Both the position numbers and the translations under genes were made by a program. From Demequina iriomotensis (GTDB lineage: Bacteria; Actinomycetota; Actinomycetes; Actinomycetales; Demequinaceae): DNA of 64,000 nt. Each line of letters begins with the position of its first letter. Position 1 is the first letter of the stretch. The stretch spans positions 62,001 through 126,000 of the forward strand of contig NZ_BBME01000015.1 of NCBI RefSeq assembly GCF_000971395.1. The letters run 5' to 3'. Shown here in pieces: positions 39,013 to 47,551 of this stretch. The notes under the pieces were generated by a model. It was given only the letters and a program-made list of their open reading frames with translations. It ran no database searches and was not told where the DNA came from.

Positions 39013-39501
39013 TCAGAGCTGTCCCACGTACGTGGCGGACGCGTCCTGGCCATCCACCGTCCCCGACAGCGTCGCGGTCCAGGTGCTGCCGTTCTGCCCC
39101 TTGTCGAAGGTCACCAGGAACTGGTCGTCCGACGTGATCGGCCCCGGGGCGATGAACACCACGTCGGGGTCGTCCGTCGCGCCGGGCTGCCACGAGGTTC
39201 CTCCCGCGGAGCCGCCCGAGGTGACCTCGACGGTCGCGCCGTTCCCGTTGGTCGGCTCCCAGTGCACGGTGAGCGTCGCGCCCTCGAGCACCACGCCCTC
39301 GGGGAGATGGATGGTGACCAGGTAGAGGTCGTCGTTACCGGACTCGGAGCCCACCACATAAGAGCCGTCGAGCGGGTTCTCCGGCGACACCGTGGCCGAC
39401 GCCGGCGCCGTCGCGACCAGGACCACGGGAACCGCCCAGGCCCCGCCGATGATCACCCCGCGGCGGGAGATCCCGCCGCCGTCGCGCTCGCGCTCGTCCA
39501 T
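39013..39501 (-). CDS. Tat-exported small protein, paralogue 3 of 5
   Basis: 162 aa. Signal ISRRGVIIGGAW.VPVVLVA ending ASAT. The mature part has repeated short strands (YLVTIHLPEGVVLEGATLTV, DQFLVTFDKGQ) and ends GQL. The upstream sequence 39526-39555 (TATCCT -10 plus a GGACGATGCG copy) is nearly identical to the one before paralogue 2. No enzyme motif is seen. Likely an extracellular structural or binding protein. Confidence 0.75.
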   Translation of the reverse strand: MDERERDGGGISRRGVIIGGAWAVPVVLVATAPASATVSPENPLDGSYVVGSESGNDDLYLVTIHLPEGVVLEGATLTVHWEPTNGNGATVEVTSGGSAGGTSWQPGATDDPDVVFIAPGPITSDDQFLVTFDKGQNGSTWTATLSGTVDGQDASATYVGQL

Positions 39502-39555
39502 CCCGCACCCCCGGCTCCGCCACCAGGATAAAAGGGACGATGCGGGCGCGCCAGG

Positions 39556-40011
39556 TCAGGCCGCGGCGGCGGTGCCGATCAGCGTGCCCGCGGCGTCGTA
39601 GAGGCTCAGCGCCGCCGTCACCTCGGCGATGTGGTCGTTGCGGCCCCAGGTCGCGGTGAAGGTCACCGAGACGGCGCCGCTCGCGGCGACCGACGCGGCG
39701 TGCGTGAGCACCATGCCGCTCACACCCCAGGCCGAGCCCGCGGGCACGCTCAGCGTGGCGCCGGGCTTCGAGAGCGACACCGCGACGTAGAAGCCGCCGG
39801 CGAGCGGCTTGGACGCACGCCCCGTCAGCGTGAAGGTCTTCGACTTGTGCGCGACCGACGATCCGCTCGGGCTCAGCGCGAGCGTCGGCTCCGGCGACGT
39901 CGCCGCCGCGGGCGCCGCGGCGGCCACCAGCACGACGGGCGCGGCCCACGCCGCCCCCGCGATCACCCTGCGGCGCGACAGCGCGCCGCGCCCCTCGACG
40001 CGTGACTCCAT
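39556..40011 (-). CDS. Tat-exported small protein, paralogue 2 of 5
   Basis: 151 aa. Signal LSRRRVIAGAAW.APVVLVA ending AAAT. The mature part is Ala/Ser/Gly-rich with a beta pattern (GGFYVAVSLSKPGATLSV, AVSVTFTATWGRND) and ends in GTAAAA. GAGGAG lies 5 nt before the ATG at 40011. Its promoter region 40049-40078 is a 26-of-30 match to that of paralogue 3, so the duplication unit included the promoter. Confidence 0.75.
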   Translation of the reverse strand: MESRVEGRGALSRRRVIAGAAWAAPVVLVAAAAPAAATSPEPTLALSPSGSSVAHKSKTFTLTGRASKPLAGGFYVAVSLSKPGATLSVPAGSAWGVSGMVLTHAASVAASGAVSVTFTATWGRNDHIAEVTAALSLYDAAGTLIGTAAAA

Positions 40012-40089
40012 GATGCTCCTCAGCATGCGGGCTCACCCCGCGCGCTCAGGATAGAGGGCACGATGCGGCCGCGCCAGGGGTGGCGCGCC

Positions 40090-40575
40090 TCACCGGGTCA
40101 GCGTGAGGACCGTGGTGCCGCTCGAGACGCCGGCGTAGGTGATGGTGACCGTGAGCACCGAGGGCGCGCGGGAGACGCCGGTGAGCGCGTAGTCGAAGGT
40201 GCCGAAGAACCCGCTGGTGCGGGTCAGGGTGACCGAGGCTGTCGCCCCGGTGAAGCCGCCGTTGGCGACGCTGACGTTCCAGCCCGATGCCGACGCCGAC
40301 GCCGGGAAGTACAGGCCGGGGATGAAGAACGGCCACTTGGCCACGCTGAACGTCACCATCACCGAGGTCACGGTGATGCCGGACAGCGCATCGGTCCGCG
40401 CGAGGGTGAACCGCCCGCCGTCACTCGTGCTCGACAGCCAGATCCCTGAGAACGCTGGCGACACCGTCGACGCGGCTGCCGGCGGCGACGCGGTCGCGAT
40501 CATCACCGCAGGCGTGAGCCACGCGGCGCCCTGGACCACCCGGCGACGCGAGATGCCGCCCTCAGCACTGCTCAC
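40090..40575 (-). CDS. Tat-exported small protein, paralogue 1 of 5
   Basis: 161 aa. Signal ISRRRVVQGAAW.TPAVMIA ending AAAS. The mature part starts VSPAFSGIWLSS and has Thr/Val-rich strands to the end (VLTVTITYAGVSSGTTVLTL). GTG start at 40575; a -10 (TAGGGT, minus strand) lies near 40625. It is the first of the array and lies 127 bp downstream of the PqqD/HPr-kinase cluster in the same direction. Confidence 0.75.
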   Translation of the reverse strand: MSSAEGGISRRRVVQGAAWLTPAVMIATASPPAAASTVSPAFSGIWLSSTSDGGRFTLARTDALSGITVTSVMVTFSVAKWPFFIPGLYFPASASASGWNVSVANGGFTGATASVTLTRTSGFFGTFDYALTGVSRAPSVLTVTITYAGVSSGTTVLTLTR

Positions 40576-40702
40576 GACGAACCCCTCAGCTCGTCCGCCG
40601 GACCCTCACCCGGCGGTCCTCCCACCCTAGGCGCGCACGCCGCCACGGGCAACGGAACGAAACGCCCGAAAGCCGGTCATACCAGGACGAACGATGCGCG
40701 GA

Positions 40703-40987
40703 TCAGCCCTCGATGACGATCACGCCGCGCTGCACCAGCGCCGTGACGAACTCGCGCAGCACCTCGCCCGGGTCGCGACCTTCGGGTGCGCCGAAGTCCT
40801 CGACCAGCCGCGCGCCGAGCGCGTCGAGCGTGATGCCGTCCCGGGCCGCGTGGACCAGCGCGGTGGCGACGGGCGAGAGCAGCGAGACCTCGTTGCCCGC
40901 GAGCACCAGCATCTGGCCGTCGCGCTCGATCGCGTCGTCCCACACGGAGCGCACGCGCGCGCCGCCGGGCAGCTCCGTCGCGGGCAT
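40703..40987 (-). CDS. PqqD-like peptide-binding protein 2
   Basis: 94 aa. LVLAGNEVSLLSPVATALVHAARDGITLDALGARLVEDF and the final LVQRGVIVI follow the PqqD/RRE pattern: strands, then a winged three-helix part. PqqD-type domains bind peptide leaders and present them to modifying enzymes. Its ATG overlaps the stop of the HPr-kinase-like gene by 1 bp (TGATG), so the two are made together. It is one of two PqqD-like proteins in this cluster. Confidence 0.78.
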   Translation of the reverse strand: MPATELPGGARVRSVWDDAIERDGQMLVLAGNEVSLLSPVATALVHAARDGITLDALGARLVEDFGAPEGRDPGEVLREFVTALVQRGVIVIEG

Positions 40988-42384
40988 CAGGCGGCCCGCC
41001 CGAACAGCTGCGGCATGAGCGGGATGACGTCGCGCGCCTCGCGGTAGCGCAGCCGCGCGAGGCCACCGACGCCCTCGACCATGTCAGCAAGCGTGTGGAG
41101 CCTGCGCGGCAGGCGCGCGAGGTAGCTGATCTGCTCGGACAGGTGCGCGAGCCCCTCGAGCAGGGGCAGCTCCTCGAGGACAGGCCGGTCCGCGTAGATG
41201 TCACGCTCGATCAGCAGCAAGCGGGTGAGGCGCAGGGGTGCGTCCGGCACGGGCACGAGGTCGAGCGACTCGGGCCCCCACTCCTCCTTGAGCCCGCCGA
41301 CGGTGCGGTCGAGGATCGACAGCGGCTTCGGGTAGGCGAGGACCCCGAGCCCCGAGTCGACCGCCAGGGTCTCGTCGGTGACGTAGCCGTAGTGCGCGCC
41401 GAGCGTGCGCGCGAGCGTGGTCTTGCCCGTCCCCGACGGCGCGATGAAGCCCACCACCTCGCCCGTCGGCGACGCGATCCCCGCGGCATGCATGAGCACC
41501 GGCCCGCCGACGCGGCGCTCGATCGCGCGCACGGTGATGGAGCTGGTGAGGAAGTGGATCGCGTGGGAGGGGTCGTCGTACGCGAGGCCGCCGCGTGCGC
41601 GCGCCTCGGCCAGTACCGCGGGATCGCGGTCGACGGTGACCTCGAGCGCGGCCTCGACCGGCGCATCGTCCTCCCCGGCCACCAGGCAGCGGCTCCACAT
41701 CCGCCGCGCGGCGGCGACCACGGGCGCGACGTCGGCGCCGGCGAAGTCGACCGCGACGCGGACGCCGAAGGCGTCGAGCCGCATCGCGTCGGCGCTCGGC
41801 TCGGCCACGGTGGGCGCGGGCAGCAGCGCGGCCCAGATCGAAGAGACCCACGCGGCCGCCTGGTCGATGCGGTCGCCCAGCTGGGAGACGTGCTCCACGT
41901 AGTGCTCGATGGGCGGGAGCTCGAAGTCGAGCGGGATAGAGCGAGCGGCGTCGCGGCGGCGGGCGAGCATCGCGGCATGCTCGGCGAGGGGGGCGGCGCG
42001 CACAGCGCCGTCGTAGAGGAAGGCGAGCTCGGACAGGGAGAACGCGCGGCGCGACACGTGCGGATGGCGAGAGGCCAGCACGTCCCACTCGTCCTTGGTG
42101 CCCGTGATGATGAGGTCGGCGGCGTCGACGATGGCGGAGCTGAGCGAACGCGTACGGAAGCCCGCGGCGTTCGCGCCGTGGCGCTCGATCTCGATGCGGG
42201 CCGCCTCGAGCATCGGCTCGCCGTCGACGGCGTCGAGGCCCGCGCTGGTGACGCGGATGCTGTCCGCGCTCACGCCGTGGCCCTGCAGGTGGCGGCGCAG
42301 CATCCTCTCCCCCGCCGCGGAGCGGCCGGAGTTGCGGGTGTCGACGATTAGCACCCGGAGTCGGGCGGGCCCCTCAGCCGCCAT
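40987..42384 (-). CDS. Pseudo-LMW-tyrosine-phosphatase / HPr-kinase-like fusion
   Basis: 465 aa in two parts. Residues 1-210 align with low-molecular-weight tyrosine phosphatases (TSAGLDAVDGEPM, GFRTRSLSSAIVDAADLII), but the P-loop reads VDTRNSGRS. The catalytic Cys of CxxxxxR is Asp15, while Arg21 remains. The late Asp-Pro acid is also absent (FELPPIEHY). Residues 215-465 are an HPr-kinase-like ATPase with Walker A FIAPSGTGKTTLA near residue 315. The phosphatase half is thus probably a dead binding module. Flanked by a Wzz/tyrosine kinase, PqqD-like proteins and a nucleotidyltransferase, the same components as HPr-rel-type systems. Confidence 0.82.
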   Translation of the reverse strand: MAAEGPARLRVLIVDTRNSGRSAAGERMLRRHLQGHGVSADSIRVTSAGLDAVDGEPMLEAARIEIERHGANAAGFRTRSLSSAIVDAADLIITGTKDEWDVLASRHPHVSRRAFSLSELAFLYDGAVRAAPLAEHAAMLARRRDAARSIPLDFELPPIEHYVEHVSQLGDRIDQAAAWVSSIWAALLPAPTVAEPSADAMRLDAFGVRVAVDFAGADVAPVVAAARRMWSRCLVAGEDDAPVEAALEVTVDRDPAVLAEARARGGLAYDDPSHAIHFLTSSITVRAIERRVGGPVLMHAAGIASPTGEVVGFIAPSGTGKTTLARTLGAHYGYVTDETLAVDSGLGVLAYPKPLSILDRTVGGLKEEWGPESLDLVPVPDAPLRLTRLLLIERDIYADRPVLEELPLLEGLAHLSEQISYLARLPRRLHTLADMVEGVGGLARLRYREARDVIPLMPQLFGRAA

Positions 42385-42388
42385 CCGG

Positions 42389-43957
42389 TCAGGCCTCGCC
42401 GGCCGCCGGCGTCGCGTTGCCTCGCGCGACCACGTGGTCCCAGTCGAGGAGACCCTCGGGCCGCGTGTCCGCCGGACGGCGGGACGATGCGTGGTGCGGC
42501 GGGCTCTTGGGCCCCCGGGGCGCGCGGGGCGCCTCGGGCGCGGGAGCGACGTGCACATCGTCCTCCGGGGCGGGCGCGGGCGCCTGCTCCGCCACGGGAG
42601 CCTGCTTGTACTCGTAGGAGTACGCGTACTGGTCCTTGTGGGCGCCCTTGCGCGGCACCGAGTTGAGGATGACGCCGAGCGCGCGGCCCTTGACCTTGTC
42701 GAGGTTCTGCAGCGCGCGGTCGAGCACGTCGATGGTGGTCCTGCCCGAGCGGGCGACCACCAGCGCGCCGTCGGTGCGCGCCGTCAGCACCGCCGCATCG
42801 GTCACGGGGATGAGCGGCGGGGTGTCGATGATGATGGTGGCGTGCTCGGGGAAGCCGTAGAGCAGGGACTTCATCGCGTCGGAGGCGAGCAGCTCGGAGG
42901 GGTTGGGCGGGATCGCGCCGGAGGCGAGCACGAAGAAGTGGCGCGTGTCGCCGTAGGCCTGCAGCACCTCCTTGGTGGTGGCGCGGCCCACGAGGACGTC
43001 GGTGAGGCCGCCGCCCTCGACCAGGCGCAGCTTCTTGGCGATGACGGGGCGGCGCAGGTCCGCGTCGACCAGGACCACGTCCTGGCCGGAGTCCGCGATG
43101 GCCTCGGCGAGCATGATCGCGACGGTCGACTTGCCGTCGCCGGGCAGCGCTGAGGTGATCACCAGGACGCGCGGCGGGTTGTCGACGTCCATGAACTGGA
43201 GGTTGGTGCGCAGCTGGCGGACCGCCTCCTTCATCGCGAAGTCCTTGCTCGCGCTGTACGCGGGATCGCGCGGGAGACCCGCGTCGAAGGGCAGCGCGCC
43301 CACCACGGGGACGTCGAACTCGCGCTCGATGTCCTCGCTCTTGCGCAGGCGGCGGTCGAGCGCGGCGCGCACCAGCGCGTAGCCGATGCCGAGCGCGAGG
43401 CCCACCAGCAGGCCGAGCGCGACCGCGAGGCGGACGTTGGGCGAGGTGGGCGCGGACGGCAGGACCGCGCTGTCGAGGGTCTGGAGGGCGACCACCGAGG
43501 TGACGTCGTCGGTCGCGCCCTCGTTCTCGAGGTCGGCGACCACGGCGGTCATGCCGGCGATCCACGCCTCGGCCAGGTCGCGCGCCTGCTCGGGCGAGGA
43601 GCCCTTCGCCGCGACGCGTAGCACCGCGGTGTCGAGCGGGTTGGTGACCGTGACGCGCGCGATGAGGGCGTCGGGGCTCGCGTCGAGGCCCAGCTCTCCC
43701 GCGGCGAACTCCGCGACCTTCCGGGACTTCGCGATGTCGAGGTAGCTCTTCACGCGGGACTTGGCGTAGTTGTCGCCCACGAGCGCGCTGCCGAGGTCCT
43801 GGCTCGCGCCGGTGGTGATGATCGCGGAGCCGGTCGCGGTGTAGACCTTCGATTGCGTGAGGGTCCAGCCGAACGCGAGCAGGCCGCCCAGCACGGTCAC
43901 CGCGACGATGACGAGCCAATGCGCGCGGAAGACCCGCAGGTAGTCCTGGAGCTCCAT
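42389..43957 (-). CDS. Polysaccharide co-polymerase / BY-kinase fusion (Wzz-Wzc type) 1
   Basis: 522 aa. Membrane helix 1 (about 15-35), an extracytoplasmic coiled region, helix 2 (about 175-197), then a cytoplasmic tyrosine kinase. Walker A is LPGDGKSTVA, Walker A' VVLVDADLRRP and Walker B TIIIDTPPLIPV, all canonical. A short Tyr cluster (YAYSYEY) is followed by a Pro/Ala-rich tail. Such proteins set polysaccharide chain length and autophosphorylate on C-terminal Tyr. It lies between the two halves of the PqqD/HPr-kinase cluster, 4 bp before the pseudo-phosphatase fusion, which suggests a regulatory link. Confidence 0.9.
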   Translation of the reverse strand: MELQDYLRVFRAHWLVIVAVTVLGGLLAFGWTLTQSKVYTATGSAIITTGASQDLGSALVGDNYAKSRVKSYLDIAKSRKVAEFAAGELGLDASPDALIARVTVTNPLDTAVLRVAAKGSSPEQARDLAEAWIAGMTAVVADLENEGATDDVTSVVALQTLDSAVLPSAPTSPNVRLAVALGLLVGLALGIGYALVRAALDRRLRKSEDIEREFDVPVVGALPFDAGLPRDPAYSASKDFAMKEAVRQLRTNLQFMDVDNPPRVLVITSALPGDGKSTVAIMLAEAIADSGQDVVLVDADLRRPVIAKKLRLVEGGGLTDVLVGRATTKEVLQAYGDTRHFFVLASGAIPPNPSELLASDAMKSLLYGFPEHATIIIDTPPLIPVTDAAVLTARTDGALVVARSGRTTIDVLDRALQNLDKVKGRALGVILNSVPRKGAHKDQYAYSYEYKQAPVAEQAPAPAPEDDVHVAPAPEAPRAPRGPKSPPHHASSRRPADTRPEGLLDWDHVVARGNATPAAGEA

Positions 43958-43987
43958 GGATCCCTCTTCCTCACGTCCCCCGTGCGG

Positions 43988-44308
43988 TCAGTCTAGGGGC
44001 GCACCCTCGACGGACCCGGGGACGCTCGCCGCCTCGACCAGTCCCAGCTCGCGCAGCTGCGCGACGAACCCCTCGACGGCCGCGGCCACCGTCGCCCGGT
44101 CCTGGCCGTGCGCCGCGGCCAGCTCCGCCGCGATCTGGGCCTCGGTGAGCGTGCCGTCGATGCGCGACCAGATCTCGTAGGCGACGGCCTCGAACAGGTA
44201 GGGCGACTGCTGCTCCTCGAGGCGCGGCAGGTTGAGGACCACCGCACGGTCGGGGTGGACCACCTCCGCGAGGCCCGGCGTGCGCCGGAGGGACGAAGCG
44301 TGGGTCAT
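43988..44308 (-). CDS. PqqD-like peptide-binding protein 1
   Basis: 106 aa. VVLNLPRLEEQQSPYLFEA, VAYEIWSRIDGTLTEAQIA and VAQLRELGLVE follow the PqqD fold pattern of strands then helices. The ATG at 44308 overlaps the nucleotidyltransferase TGA as ATGA. PqqD-like proteins usually bind a precursor peptide leader. No obvious ribosomal-peptide precursor or radical-SAM enzyme is near, so the partner is open; the Tat-signal proteins downstream are one candidate set. Confidence 0.75.
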   Translation of the reverse strand: MTHASSLRRTPGLAEVVHPDRAVVLNLPRLEEQQSPYLFEAVAYEIWSRIDGTLTEAQIAAELAAAHGQDRATVAAAVEGFVAQLRELGLVEAASVPGSVEGAPLD

Positions 44309-45276
44309 GGCCGCGCCTCCGCGTCGGGGTTGCCGGGCCGGGTGAGCGACCGGTCGGTGCGCCCCAGCCGTGACCCGAGCACGCCGGCGACGATGCGCGG
44401 CGCGCCGCGCAGCCCGCGCCCGAGGCGGGCGAGCCTGCCGCGCGCGAGGGCGAGGCGGCCGGGCCCGATCTCGGGGTGATCGCGGCGCAGGTCCTTCTCG
44501 GGCCGCCACAGCGCCACCCAGAGCATGCGCGGGCGCTCGCGCCAGGGCGCCGCGGTGATGATCTGCCAATGCAGGGCGGCGGGGACGCCGCCCGCGCCGG
44601 TGCGCAGGCGCCACAAGTCGAGCGCGGGGTCGACGCGCGCGGGCGTGGACGGCGGCAGCGGCACGAACCCTTCGAGGAACGGGCGGCCCGTGTCCTGGCA
44701 GCCCGTCGCGGCGGCGAGGGTGGCGAGGTCCGAGAGCGCCGCATCGTCCAGCGTGGGGAGCACGCGCGCCAGTAGCAGCCGCACCTCCGCGCCGTGGCGG
44801 GTGGTCTGGGCGGGGGTGCGCAGCGCGTGGAGGCCCGCGATGAGGATCGCGCTCGCGCGGTCGGGAATGCTCACCTGGGCGCCGCCGAGCGTGAGAGGCT
44901 CCCGGCGCTCCCACAGCGCCTCGAACACCTCGGCGGGGTCGCGCAGGAAGCCGGGGAAGCGGGTGTGCAGGTCGATGTCGCACGGCCAGCCGGGGTGGAT
45001 GAGCGTCACCGAGTGGGTCGCGAAGAGGTGCGAGAGCTCGGAGCCCTCGCGCTCGTGCCAGCCGGCGGCCTCGAGCGCCGCGCGCATCGTCCCCAGGTCC
45101 GCGGGCGAGACCAGCGCGTCCGCGTCGGCGCTGGTGCGCACGGGCCGCAGGCCGTGGTGGGCCGCGCCGGGGCCCTTGATGAGGAGCACGCGCACCCCGT
45201 GGGCCTCCCCCACGGCCGTCACGAGCGCATGGGCGAGGTCGACCGCATCGGCGGCGCTCAGGACGCTCGGCTCCAC
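44305..45276 (-). CDS. Uncharacterised nucleotidyltransferase (NTP_transf_5-like)
   Basis: 323 aa. VRVLLIKGPGAAHHGLRP then VRTSADADALVSP is the nucleotidyltransferase core, with the D-x-D metal site. DIDLHTRFPGF follows the second conserved region. A -10 TAGTGT (45284-45289) ends 7 nt before the GTG at 45276, so a leaderless start was chosen. Proteins of this type accompany PqqD and HPr-kinase-like genes in lasso-peptide phosphorylation and HPr-rel clusters. Here it heads that set of genes. Confidence 0.75.
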   Translation of the reverse strand: MEPSVLSAADAVDLAHALVTAVGEAHGVRVLLIKGPGAAHHGLRPVRTSADADALVSPADLGTMRAALEAAGWHEREGSELSHLFATHSVTLIHPGWPCDIDLHTRFPGFLRDPAEVFEALWERREPLTLGGAQVSIPDRASAILIAGLHALRTPAQTTRHGAEVRLLLARVLPTLDDAALSDLATLAAATGCQDTGRPFLEGFVPLPPSTPARVDPALDLWRLRTGAGGVPAALHWQIITAAPWRERPRMLWVALWRPEKDLRRDHPEIGPGRLALARGRLARLGRGLRGAPRIVAGVLGSRLGRTDRSLTRPGNPDAEARP

Positions 45277-45449
45277 GCGCGCCACACTATCGGGCGGTGT
45301 CGATGGCGGCACGATCCGGCCGCTGCAACCTGGCTTGCCAGGCGATTCGCGTCCCACTATGCACTTTTTGCGATGATTCATGGCACCCTGAGAGCGCACT
45401 GGAGCGCGGCGGCACCCGGCGCGCGCGAGCTGCGAGGAGGGCGCGACGC

Positions 45450-46568
45450 ATGGACCACGGGCTGATCGTGCACGAATGGATCGCACCGCGCGGAGGATCC
45501 GAGAACGTGGTCGACCGCCTCATGCAGGCCTTCCCCGATGCCGAGCTGCTGTGCCTCTGGGACGAGACGCGCGGAGCGAGGTACGCCGGCCGCACGGTGC
45601 ACGAGACCTGGCTGGCGCGTAGTCCGCTGTGGCACAGCAAGGCCGTCGCGCTGCCCTTCATGCCGTCGACATGGCGCGACCGCCACGACGGCGACTTCGA
45701 CTGGATCCTCGCGAGCAGCCACCTGTTCGCGCATCACGTCACGGAGCACGACCGACGCGTGCCGAAGATCGCCTACGTCCACACACCGGCCCGCTATGTC
45801 TGGGCGCCTCAGTACGACGCGCGCGGACGCACGCCTCAGGCGCGTGCGGCAGCACCCATGCTCAAACGGCTCGACCGTCGACGTGCAAGAGAGCTCGACG
45901 GCGTGATCGCCAACAGCGCCTTCGTGCGCGACCGCATCGAGGAGGCGTGGCAGCGCGACGCGGACGTCGTTCATCCGCCTGTCGAGGTGGCGCGGATCCA
46001 GCAGGCCACCTGGCGGGGTCAGCTCACCGAGGATGAGCTTCTGGCGCTCGATGCCCTCCCGGACTGCTTCGTCCTCGGCGCGTCGAGGTTCGTCGAGTAC
46101 AAGCGTCTCGACGCGGTGATCGAAGCGGCCGCGCTTGCAGGGCTGCCCGCCGTGATCGCCGGAGCTGGGCCGCTTGAGGCCTCCCTGCGGCAGTTCGCGA
46201 CGGAGGTCGGCGTTCCCGTCACCTTCGTGGTGGCTCCCTCCACACCTCTCCTTTACGCGCTCTACGAGGCCGCGGCGGTGTTCGTGTTCCCCGCCGTCGA
46301 GGACTTCGGGATCATGCCGGTCGAGGCGATCGCCTCGGGCACGGCGGTGGTCGCCAACCCCGATGGCGGGACCCACGAGTCTGTCGAGCTGACCGGCGGC
46401 GGGACGCTCTCGGAGGACGACTCGCCACGCGGCTTCGCCGCCGCGATCCTCTCCGCCGTCGACCTCGACATGGCCAGACCAAGGGAGCGCGCCCGCCACT
46501 TCGACGCCGCGGCCTTCGACGCGAGGATCACCGCGGCCGTCGACGGCGCGGTGAAGCACGCAGCATGA
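45450..46568 (+). CDS. Glycosyltransferase family 4
   Basis: 372 aa, GT-B fold. The N-terminal half has IVHEWIAPRGGSENV and KIAYVHTPARYVWAP. The C-terminal donor half has VLGASRFVEYKRLD and FVFPAVEDFGIMPVEAIASG, where the E-x7-E motif contacts the nucleotide sugar. GAGGAGG precedes the ATG. First of a five-gene plus-strand operon whose junctions all overlap as ATGA. Donor sugar unknown. The gap 45286-45449 upstream holds a small hairpin (CCTGG / CCAGG) and AT-rich promoter sequence. Confidence 0.88.
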   Translation: MDHGLIVHEWIAPRGGSENVVDRLMQAFPDAELLCLWDETRGARYAGRTVHETWLARSPLWHSKAVALPFMPSTWRDRHDGDFDWILASSHLFAHHVTEHDRRVPKIAYVHTPARYVWAPQYDARGRTPQARAAAPMLKRLDRRRARELDGVIANSAFVRDRIEEAWQRDADVVHPPVEVARIQQATWRGQLTEDELLALDALPDCFVLGASRFVEYKRLDAVIEAAALAGLPAVIAGAGPLEASLRQFATEVGVPVTFVVAPSTPLLYALYEAAAVFVFPAVEDFGIMPVEAIASGTAVVANPDGGTHESVELTGGGTLSEDDSPRGFAAAILSAVDLDMARPRERARHFDAAAFDARITAAVDGAVKHAA

Positions 46569-47551
46569 CCCTCTACGTCGACACCCGCTACGCGGGCGCC
46601 CACGGCATCGGACGCTTCGCATCCGAGGTGCTGCCACGGCTCACGGCTGCCTGGACACCGGTGCCCCGGCTCCATGGGAACCCGACGACGACGCTGGATG
46701 CGCTCCGGCCAGCGCGGTGGCGCCTGCGCGAGGACGACCGCCTCTACTCCCCTGGGTACGCCGCGGGACCGACGCGCGCGACGCAGCTCCTCACCATCCA
46801 CGACCTCATCCATCTCGAAGATCCGGAACAGGCGACGCCCCTCAAGCGCGCCTATTACTCGCGGGTGGTACGCCCAGCCGTCCGGCGGACCCGGGTGGTC
46901 ATGACGGTCTCGGAGACCTCGCGCCGCGCGATCGAGTCATGGGTGGACGATGCGCACGTCGAGGTGGTCGACGTCGGCAACGGCTGCTCCCCCGCGTTCC
47001 GCCCCGACCCCGCTTCGACGCGCGACCCGGATACGTTCGTCTACGTGGGCAACACGAAGCCGCACAAGAACCTCATCACCGCGCTCGCCGCGCTCGCCGT
47101 CGATCGCGATGCGCGGCTCGTCGCGGTGACCCCCCACGCGACCGCGGTCCGTCAGCTCGCCGCCGGGCTCGGCGTCGAGCCACGAGTCGAGGTGGTCACC
47201 GGAGTCGACGACGAGACGCTTGCAGGGATCTACCGGGCGGCCGCGGCACTGGTGATGCCATCGACGCTAGAAGGCTTCGGCCTGCCCGCACTCGAGGCCG
47301 TCAGTTGCGGAACGCCCATCGCCTACTGGGCGGGGTGCCCGAGCATCGCGGAGATCGTCGGCGACGCCGGGGTGCCGGTCGGCTCCCCCACGGACCCCCA
47401 CGAGTGGGCCGCAGGCATGCGCGGTGCGGCCGAGCTCGGCACGGTGACCCCGGCTGCGTCGTGGCGGGAACGCTACGACTGGGACCACGTCGCGCGGCGC
47501 GTCGACACCGTGCTCGAGCGCTCCGCGCAGGCTTCGGCGGTGTCCCGATGA
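46565..47551 (+). CDS. Glycosyltransferase family 4
   Basis: 328 aa. DTRYAGAHGIGRFASEVLPRL is the glycine-rich N-terminal acceptor loop. TIHDLIHLEDPEQ is a common GT4 segment. The C-terminal TFVYVGNTKPHKNL and VMPSTLEGFGLPALEAVSCG form the donor site. Overlaps the preceding and following genes by 4 bp, so all are co-translated. Mannosyl- or similar transfer onto a lipid-linked oligosaccharide is inferred. Confidence 0.88.
   Translation: MTLYVDTRYAGAHGIGRFASEVLPRLTAAWTPVPRLHGNPTTTLDALRPARWRLREDDRLYSPGYAAGPTRATQLLTIHDLIHLEDPEQATPLKRAYYSRVVRPAVRRTRVVMTVSETSRRAIESWVDDAHVEVVDVGNGCSPAFRPDPASTRDPDTFVYVGNTKPHKNLITALAALAVDRDARLVAVTPHATAVRQLAAGLGVEPRVEVVTGVDDETLAGIYRAAAALVMPSTLEGFGLPALEAVSCGTPIAYWAGCPSIAEIVGDAGVPVGSPTDPHEWAAGMRGAAELGTVTPAASWRERYDWDHVARRVDTVLERSAQASAVSR

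Noticed and set aside
40703-45276. Lasso-peptide biosynthetic cluster
   Set aside because: PqqD, kinase and nucleotidyltransferase are present, but there is no asparagine-synthetase-like cyclase, no transglutaminase-like protease and no precursor-like small ORF.
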